DNA of 64,000 nucleotides from Agrypnia vestita (Eukaryota > Arthropoda > Insecta > Trichoptera > Phryganeidae). Positions 57,240 to 64,000 of the stretch are shown here, one piece after another (positions within the stretch are counted from its first letter, which is position 1; each line of letters starts with the position of its first letter). The translations under genes were made by a program, and so were the position numbers. The notes beneath the pieces were generated by a model that was not told where the DNA came from, made no database searches, and saw only the letters and a program-made list of their open reading frames with translations. Where the stretch lies: assembly GCA_016648135.1 (NCBI GenBank), contig JADDOH010009933.1, positions 1 through 64,000 on the forward strand. The letters run 5' to 3'.

Positions 57240-58006
57240 TCTATATTTTCGGATAATGTTGAAGTTTAAGTTTTTCACTTCTCTTCCCAGCCTTCCATAC
57301 GCTGGAGAACTTCAACATTCATAATTTTATCCACCCAGGAAACTTTTAGTTTGCATCTACAGAGTCACATCTCAAAGGTCTCGACTTAACTAAATAATTT
57401 CACAATTTAAATTCACAGTTCATGCATCGCCTTGGAAATAAGTTCTCGAAATTCGTTGACATTTTTTGCATATGCCAGTAGAATTATTTATGTACAGTCA
57501 AATGGACTAAATTTTTTTTTCTTTCTTCTTGAATTCAGAACTTGCATTGTATTAATTATTCTTTATTTTTGTTGTGTTACTAATTTATTTAAGGTTTTAC
57601 TTATTGCTGTTACTAATCATTGTTTATATGTATTTATTTATTTTAAAGTGTCTATATTATCGTTCATTTCTTTTTTAAATATGTTTTATTTCTATCTATT
57701 ATTTTTTTGATTTATTTTGTCAACTTATTTTATTTACCTGGTATATTGCTTTAATTATTTTTATTTTTATTTATTTTTTATATCAAAGGTTTTTAACGAT
57801 AACTCTTTGCTTATATACTAATCATTGTTTATATATATTTATTTAAAGTATTGTTCATTTCTGTGAATATGTTTTATTTCTATTAGTTTTGTTTTATTTC
57901 ATTTAGTTTATTTAAAAACATGTTTTATGTTTGAGTAAAAATTCTTGTAACTATATGCATATTATAAAAGCCCACTAGGGCGTTGATAAATAAATAAATA
58001 AATTCT
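57240..58006 (+). mobile_element. LINE 3' end (jockey-like tail)
   Basis: A T-rich 3' untranslated part ends TATAAAAGCCCACTAGGGCG, then TTGATAAATAAATAAATAAA. The AAGCCC..GGGCGTTGATAAATAAATAA ending is common to jockey-type insect LINEs. The upstream 200 bases give only fragments of coding-like sequence. Confidence 0.55.
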
Positions 58007-58786
58007 GAGTTAAGGGTCAATGCCACCCCGTATAAATATTGTGAACCCGGATAATTCAGACTGATTCATGATGTAATTTAAAATGTCCGTCATGATCATT
58101 ATACGTCTGACTAAATTTGAATAAGATGTTTCTTATTGAAGTCTATTATTGAAATGGACTCATTGCAATTCATACCGCCTGCCATATGAGCTACCCATTG
58201 TCCTATGTACTATGCAATAAACAATGGTTTATTGAAATGATAAGTTAATCATGTTATTTCACTCTTAATATTAATGTCTGTTAATTGTTGTTATTTTTTT
58301 TAAACTGGCCCAAAGATATGAATTAAAATTTTCTTTGGAAAATTTTGGGCAATATCTTTAAGCCGGTTTACGAAGCTGGATTTTAGCATAGATTTTACAA
58401 TGATGAGCTATGCAATACGTATAATGGGCGTCCCAAAGCTTTTAAGAATAGGAAGAGATCGTTGGCTGTTCCTTGTGGAGAAAATGACAACAAAAAAATG
58501 ACAGCAAACACAGAAGTCAGTGTTAGACAACGGACCTACAACAAGGATATAAGTTTGAGAAGACCTAATCTAAGATTTTCCAGCCAATAGTGATGATTTA
58601 TTGAATAGTAAACTCTCTGCAAAGACAAATAATATTATGATGGCAATAAATATTAGTCTCAATAATATGATCCTACAATTGAAGTCTTCCTATTCGGTTG
58701 ATGCATAATTATTCGTCATTATTTATTAATTACTTTGTAACATAACAAAAAAAGGAAAACAAACATAAAAAATATTAAAAATGTTC
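58007..58786. other. no gene seen
   Basis: Nothing supportable. Confidence 0.3.
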
Positions 58787-58935
58787 TCAGGTTTTTACGA
58801 TAGTCGGAATCTTCTGGGTGTAGTTTTTTGAGATATTTTTCCGTGTACATCTGACATCTCTGGCCGACGTTTCAGATCTTATTGCAAATTCCATCATCAG
58901 AGCTGATGTGTTGTAATGTGAGTTGATGATGTTGT
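58787..58935 (-). mobile_element. PLE-derived repeat B with hammerhead-like core
   Basis: Minus strand: CTGATGA (58900-58894), stem II GGAATTTGCAATAAGATC with several mismatches, GAAACGTC, GGCC (58862). Then GAGATGTCAGATGTACACGG and the usual tail. CTGATGA and GAAA are kept, stem II is decayed. Confidence 0.55.
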
Positions 58936-59049
58936 GGTTAAGTACTAGCTGGCAATACCGTCTCGAAAACAGGGTGTGGCAATACCGTGTTGAAGTCATG
59001 CATTGTCACGAGATGTCTTGTGTTAGGTGTTTGTTACATATATTTTCGG

Positions 59050-59390
59050 TTGAACCGACAATAAACAAGGAAGAATATAACAGAACACTACACGCAGAAG
59101 ATCAAAGCATATTATATACGTTTATCGTTCGGGAACGTAGCCAGTAGTCACCATCTACGTAAATTACTGTTTCCCGTTAGCTTGATTCCGCCGGCGAAGA
59201 GTGTCCAGTCCAGTGTCCTAGTGGTGCATCTCTCATCCTCTTCCACAGCCTCCAGAAGGGCCTGGTCATCAAAATCCGAAGATCGACCCTTTCCTGACTT
59301 GTAGTCAAAGCTGGTATCACCAGATGTGAAGCGAACAAACCACTCCCGCCCTACTACTTGTCATTCCTTAGCCGAAAAGATTTTACAGAA
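59050..59390 (-). pseudogene. mariner-type transposase N-terminal remnant
   Basis: The minus strand reads REWFVRFTSGDTSFDYKSGK, then GRSSDFDDQALLEAVEED and ERCTTRTLD. It matches the W..RF.SGD.....K.GRPS.FDD..L...EED.. pattern of mariner-family helix-turn-helix regions. Frames break after 59190. A different lineage from 22280-22505. Confidence 0.65.
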
Positions 59391-59559
59391 TCTCGAAGTG
59401 GTACAGCGTAATGTGGCTTGTATTCGTATGGTATTTGATGCACATTTTAATAAACTAGCCCTACTTCAGTGTTGTATTATGAAAAATAGCAATTAGTTTA
59501 AAAAAAAATCGCGAAAAACGGCGGATACTCGTAATTATTTCTTCTTTTTCTACCCCTTA

Positions 59560-60060
59560 TCCTAATGGGTCGAGGTCCCTGCACTGCACAGGAGGTTCCA
59601 ACTTTTTCCATTTTGGGCTTCGCTCTCCACGTCAGCCCAATTAAGTTGCAACCGAGTTTTGGCCCCTTGGTCTTCTACCTTCTGGTCTTGCCTGGAATAT
59701 CCGCTTTGGCAGTCTATCTGCCGGCATCCGCAAGATATGTCCCAGCCACCGTAGCTGTGATTTCTCGATAAATTTAATGTCAATAAGGGTTCCACTTGGA
59801 GACATTATCTTATTTGCGTATTTCTGATTCTGTTCCTTCTGGTAACTCCTACTATTCCTCGTAGAAATCCCATCTCGGTGGCATGCTGCCTTGAGCGGGT
59901 TCTTTCGGTCAAGATCCAGTGCTCGTGGCCGTACACTAGGGTTGACCCGTATACTGATCTGTACACTGCCTACTTTGCTCGCTGGCTGAGCTCCGCTTTT
60001 CTAAGTACGGGATAATACAGGATAGTGCTACCTGGCTTGCGGCACCTGTCCTTCTATCAA
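59560..60060 (-). pseudogene. LINE C-terminal remnant
   Basis: Minus-strand frames with several stops give CTDQYTG, EKRSSA, YLADAGR.TAKADIPG and KTRLQLNWADVESEAQNGKS. The last resembles GRPKTRW-type blocks near LINE protein ends. Weak but GC-richer than its neighbours and consistent in order. Confidence 0.45.
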
Positions 60061-60259
60061 ATTCACTTTATTGCTTTCCGTCCTGAGATGTTATATATTA
60101 ACCAAAAATTTAATAATCCTTGAATTGAATAGCATACAGGGTTTATTCTTTTAAAGTTTATGCCAAAATGAATTTCGTTAAACCGATCCAAAGACACACC
60201 TTAAAATTTATCTTTCATACCTTATTCAACTTTTTCAACACATTTATCAACAAAAGTAT

Positions 60260-60519
60260 GTAGCTGTAACCCGTAAAAATGACGGAAAATTGGTTCGTGT
60301 CTTTGCTAAACCTAGTATATATTTATAGTATCTTTTTGACGGTCTACCGATAGGCGGCGGTAGCGACATGCGTTAAGCGGCCGGTTCGGATTTGCTGGCA
60401 CGGGATTCAAGTCCCATCTCCGGCCGTTTGATTTGTTTTTTTTAGCCGTGAATTCGAAGAAATTGCGGTCATTACACTAAGTTACGTATGGACAGATGGA
60501 CAGACAACGAAATTATTAG
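60260..60519 (-). mobile_element. Helitron-like element, family H2, uninterrupted copy
   Basis: Reads TGTAACCCGTAAAAATGACG at the left (terminal hairpin side, CTAG changed to GTAG), GTATATATTTATAGTATC, the GGATTCAAGTCCCATCTCCG core, and GACAGACAACGAAATT at the right. It serves as the reference for the broken copy at 10661-11316. Confidence 0.65.
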
Positions 60520-60547
60520 GTATGTTTGATGATTAAACCGTAATCAG

Positions 60548-60740
60548 TTTCTTCTATGTGTAGTTTTCTGGGATTATCTGCCGTGTTTACCTGACCTCTC
60601 TGGCTGATGTGATGGACCCTGCAATGGGATCCGAAAAGTCGTACAGAGAGGTCACATATACACGGCAGAATATCCCAGAAAACTACACACAGAAAATTCT
60701 GAACGGCCGTGAAAACCTGAGAACATTTTTATGTATAAAC
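60548..60740. mobile_element. PLE-derived repeat B, foldback form
   Basis: The left half (60548-60605) is the inverse of the tail found at the right (60650-60715: GAGAGGTCACATATACACGG, AGAATATCCCAGAAAAC). The hammerhead between them is damaged: CTGATGTGATGGACC and GAAAAG. Confidence 0.55.
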
Positions 60741-61002
60741 GGTTATTTGGGAATTCCAATTCTTTGTACAACATCAATGACGCATAAAATGATTTCTTTT
60801 CGAAATTACAAAAAAATTGTTTACCGAGATTTCGTAAGTATTTGTATAAACAAGATGACGACGCGATGTTGTTGAAAGGATGTAGCATATGGCAAGATTC
60901 AAAATAACCCGATTGCTGAAGGAGAAACCCAAAATAGGAATTTCGTGTAGCATTATTGTTAAAGTGAAACACATAAAATTTTTATAGATATAAATTGATA
61001 TA

Positions 61003-61215
61003 TACAGGGTGTACCAGAGCTAGCAGCAGAAACTTGGTCGGCAGATTCCTGACTATGTCTAAAATCTTCAAGTAACCATGGCCTAATATCAATAGTTATG
61101 GAGATATGCCATATCAAAGTTTTCATTTTTTCTTCAATATTTCTTACTTATTTTTTGCAAAAAGTTGAACTATCATTATTGCAACTTATACCGATTATGA
61201 AAAATTATGAAAAAT
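61003..61215. repeat. foldback MITE, variant B, left arm only
   Basis: ACAGGGTGTACCAGAGCTAG, CAAGTAACCATGGCCTAAT, ATGGAGATATGCCATATC and TTATTTTTTGCAAAAAG: the left arm of variant B. Sequence stops matching after about 61215. Confidence 0.65.
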
Positions 61216-61654
61216 GATACTAAAGTAAGAGTTGAAGACAACAATAGTAATAGTAAATAGCAAAAACAGCAATATGGTTTTTAAAAAACTTATTTCCAAT
61301 AAATTGTAGGTTTCATAGATTCCAGAGGAATTTTCTTGAGTAGTGAAAGGTTTTTTGTATTTATGTCAGTGGGATATGGCTGCCTTTGCTTTTATACCTC
61401 TCACATGGTTTGTCATTACATATCTACACGCTTTTTTCGAAATGTCTTAAACAGTTGAATAATATGGAAAGAACAATCGAGCCTTTATCTTTATAGCGAG
61501 CTGAAAATAGTCGCGTTCACTTAGGGAATTCTAGACCGAATAAGTTGTATAAACATCACGATGCAAGAGCACACTGACAGACTTTTCCTCCTTCAGACAA
61601 AAAACTTTTCACTTAATTGAGATAACTCATTATTATCTTAATTACGAAGTTTAT
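61216..61654. other. no gene seen
   Basis: Nothing supportable. Confidence 0.3.
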
Positions 61655-61735
61655 CGAAGGTTTTCACGGCCGTTTAGAATCTTCTGGTTTGAGTTTTCTA
61701 GGGTATTCTGCCGTGTTTCTATGACCATTCTAAAC
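61655..61735 (-). repeat. repeat B tail fragment
   Basis: GGTTTTCACGGCCGTTTAG, TTTTCTAGGGTATTCTGCCG: inverse of the tail of repeat B. No hammerhead core left. Confidence 0.6.
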
Positions 61736-62897
61736 CAACAGTGAAATATCTATTCGTGCAGTTAAACGTTGCATGAGTTTGCTTCAACAGAAGTATGTTA
61801 TCGCATTTATATTGCATCTCAGATGTACTCGTAACATTTTGTATTTTTCCAATTCCATTATAGCAAGTTACTAGACTAACTATTTCAAAATGAAAGTTGA
61901 AACAAACTGTGTATTTTTTATTTTTAGCCTGACAAAAATTATTCATTTCGTGGTTGGACGGGTATATTACGTTTTCCTCAAATTTATTATATACTGAAAA
62001 AAGTCATCTCTTACACACTGATAGAGTGAATCACAAGATGGGTACTTGAAAAGGTGTGAATTATTATTTAATTTTTTTATATCTAGGTAGCTTTTTAAAC
62101 TTTAATATTTAATATATCCCGTGGTTTTAAAGGTCTTTTCAATTATTAAAATACATGCACCAAATGCACGCCTCTTCGAAAACTAAAAAAATATATGTTT
62201 CTAGAATTTCCTCGAAGCTTTGTAATAATAGTCGTGCGGGCAGTGCATTTCTAATGTATGTATTTATTTATTTAAAATATTTATTTAAATTCTGTGTAGC
62301 TAAATTAAAGAAAAAGGCAATGGAAAAATCTTTTTACTAACCTTACGACGTATTCAAAATTTAATTAAAAAACGAAATTGTATTGGATTTGTGTACTCAC
62401 TTGTGAATACTTCGTAATTATAAGATTAATCAAATAATTGAGGATATAAAAAAACTACCGTCATGTATACCGAAATTGATCTTGAAAGCCGCGCATTATA
62501 TATTTGTAGAATAGTTTTAAAATATTCTGTTCATTCTCTTCAATTGTTTAATTTTCTATAATCATAATTATATTCTTTTTTGTAATTTTGTTTAAAGATT
62601 TTTTATTACTAATAAATACTGTCAGTAAAACCTGATTATCTGTTTCTGATTAAAATAAAATATAATGGTTTATAATGGTTTCTGTAGGTAGTATTTAAAG
62701 TGAAGATATTAATTTAATAACTGCGTTAGACATGCACTAGGCTTATGTAGGTACTGAGCCGTACGTCAAATAGTTCATGGTACCTATACACATGTCTCAC
62801 ATAATACAAAATAACTTACATAATCTGTAAAAGTAAATAATAAAATAATGTGTAAAAGTAATAACATTATAAAAATTGTCACGAGATGGTAGAAGAT
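61736..62897. other. no gene seen over about 1.2 kb
   Basis: A/T-rich. Frames at 61719-61946 (minus) and 62155-62340 (plus) are not recognised. Confidence 0.35.
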
Positions 62898-63250
62898 GAA
62901 GGAATTGCACGTAATCGAGGATTTTACAGCACTCATCAATTTTTACAATAAATTGGAAATTACTGCAAAGGTCTGGTATAATCTACTAGATTTAGGAATG
63001 TTCCAAAGCATCGAGTCTCTATAAATACACTGCGGCATCGTGCAGAACGCGGAGTTCTTTGGACAAGCGAGACGTGACATAACGGATAACGGTGCAAGTG
63101 GGTACTTACGTGTGGAGTTTTCTAGTGCGAACCTGGGCGATTTAAGCAACGTGCATCAGTATATCAGAGACAAGTTATTCAGGAGTGACAATTAGTACCA
63201 AGTACGAAATTGATGTGAAGTAAAGAACGGTGCTCATATTAAATTCGTGT
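62898..63250 (+). promoter_or_regulatory. heat-shock-type promoter module 4
   Basis: An HSE-type GGAATGTTCC (62995-63004) is followed by TATAAATA (63020-63027) and, 33 bases on, GCGGAGTT. From the TATA box the sequence (ACTGCGGCATCG.GC.GAA) follows module 3. Upstream, AGGAATTGCACGTAATCGAG also follows module 3. The leader has AGTGACAATTAGTACC, shared with module 2. No frame follows; the S2 SINE is inserted about 80 bases downstream. Confidence 0.5.
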
Positions 63251-63330
63251 CTAGGTGACTTTGGTGAATATATAAAATAAAAACTTTATTCATTTTTTTA
63301 TTCATTTTTACGCTTCAACAGACCAAGAAG

Positions 63331-63468
63331 CCCAATTACAGAAACGAGACACATCACAAAGCACCCAGGCTTGAGTAAATCGCATAGATTAATTGTGACC
63401 TCACCGGGAATCGAACCCGGAACCCTCGATGTGAGAAGCCAGTGTCGTATCCACTGGGCTACGAGGGC
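63331..63468 (-). mobile_element. tRNA-headed SINE, family S2
   Basis: The minus strand begins GGCCCTCGTAGCCCAGTGG (A-box), GGCTTCTCACATCGAGGG, CCGGGTTCGATTCCCGG (B-box, complete T arm), then GTGAGGTCACAATTAATC and CTCAAGCCTGGGTGC. The head still folds partly as a tRNA. Younger-looking than the copy at 46909-47045. Confidence 0.7.
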
Positions 63469-64000
63469 CGCCGAAATTTAAGTGTTTCACTTGCCCCCCC
63501 ACAGCCACAATTCCGTGACAATATTTATATGTGGTAAAAATGTTTTTGTATTTTTATGCATCATATTTAAAATTAAAAATAAATAAATTGAATATTGCAA
63601 CAAGTAAAATGAATACTCGCCTCCTTTGTACTTTGTACTTAAACATTACCTAAGGAATAAGTTTGATTTTGAATCACACAATTTGTCGAGTCAGTGGGTG
63701 GGTACAAAAAATTTAAATGAACATATCATTGATAACTATTTAAGAGACAATGCAAATATTTTATTGAAAAAAAAAACAGTGTTTGTCACTTAGGAACGAA
63801 TTATTTGATTGTCTGTCTGCGGGAAAGATTTATATATGCATAATAATATGACGTGAAGACGACTCGTGCAAAAACGGATTCAAAGTTCATTTACGTCAGA
63901 GTAAAACTTGATTATTCTGATCGCGCGAAAAAAGTTGAAAAATCAAGTTTTTTTAGACAAGTTCTTAAATAATATTAAGAACGCATTAATATGCGTTCAT
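63469..64000. other. no gene seen
   Basis: A/T-rich. The last 20 bases hold GAACGCATTAATATGCGTTC, an imperfect palindrome at the window edge. Confidence 0.35.

Noticed and set aside
57432..57710. Hydrophobic 92-codon frame as a membrane protein
   Set aside because: Phe/Leu/Ile-rich translation of the T-rich 3' untranslated part of a LINE.

Overview
The window looks like intergenic or intronic nuclear DNA from a large, AT-rich insect genome. It has no bacterial-style operons and no long open frames. It does have tRNA-headed SINEs, tails of RTE-like LINEs, mariner transposase remnants, Helitrons, hAT and PIF/Harbinger elements, and Penelope-like retroelements (PLEs). I cannot place the organism below insects. 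All identifications come from reading motifs and comparing repeats inside the window; no database was searched.

Host coding sequence is very scarce. Two short stretches look like real exons. At 39500-39641 (minus) there is an open exon-sized segment that reads as an internal piece of S-adenosylmethionine decarboxylase. At 6442-6601 (plus) there is a 52-codon open segment behind a good splice acceptor and ending in a stop, which I do not recognise. Four promoter-like modules with heat-shock elements (8405-8626 minus; 17633-17900, 18760-19100 and 62898-63250 plus) combine HSE-type boxes, a TATA-type box and an initiator at plausible spacing. Their leaders are related, but none has a visible coding region downstream.

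The rest is layers of transposable elements. (1) PLE debris: GIY-YIG endonuclease fragments (16213-16745, 37448-37583, 40040-40258) and about a dozen hammerhead-ribozyme-like segments; the cleanest are at 34219-34264 and 37757-37798. (2) A large foldback MITE family with ends ACAGGGTTATTTG or ACAGGGTGTA and long arms, present at least ten times. (3) Helitron-like elements with TC and CTAG ends and a terminal hairpin (42840-43236, 53737-54657, 55326-55694, and a second family at 3915, 10661, 19589 and 60260). (4) Many 3' ends of non-LTR retrotransposons on both strands. (5) DNA elements with readable target duplications: a TA element at 2186-2607, hAT elements at 43707-44675 and 51035-51259 (8-bp duplications), and a PIF/Harbinger element at 52722-53277 (TTA). 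(6) SINEs and tRNA-like pseudogenes.

Several insertions are nested, so relative ages can be read: a MITE inside a Helitron (10716-11203), a LINE tail inside a Helitron (53780-54031), and hAT, Harbinger and unclassified insertions inside LINEs (51035, 52722, 48782). The nested elements are the younger ones.
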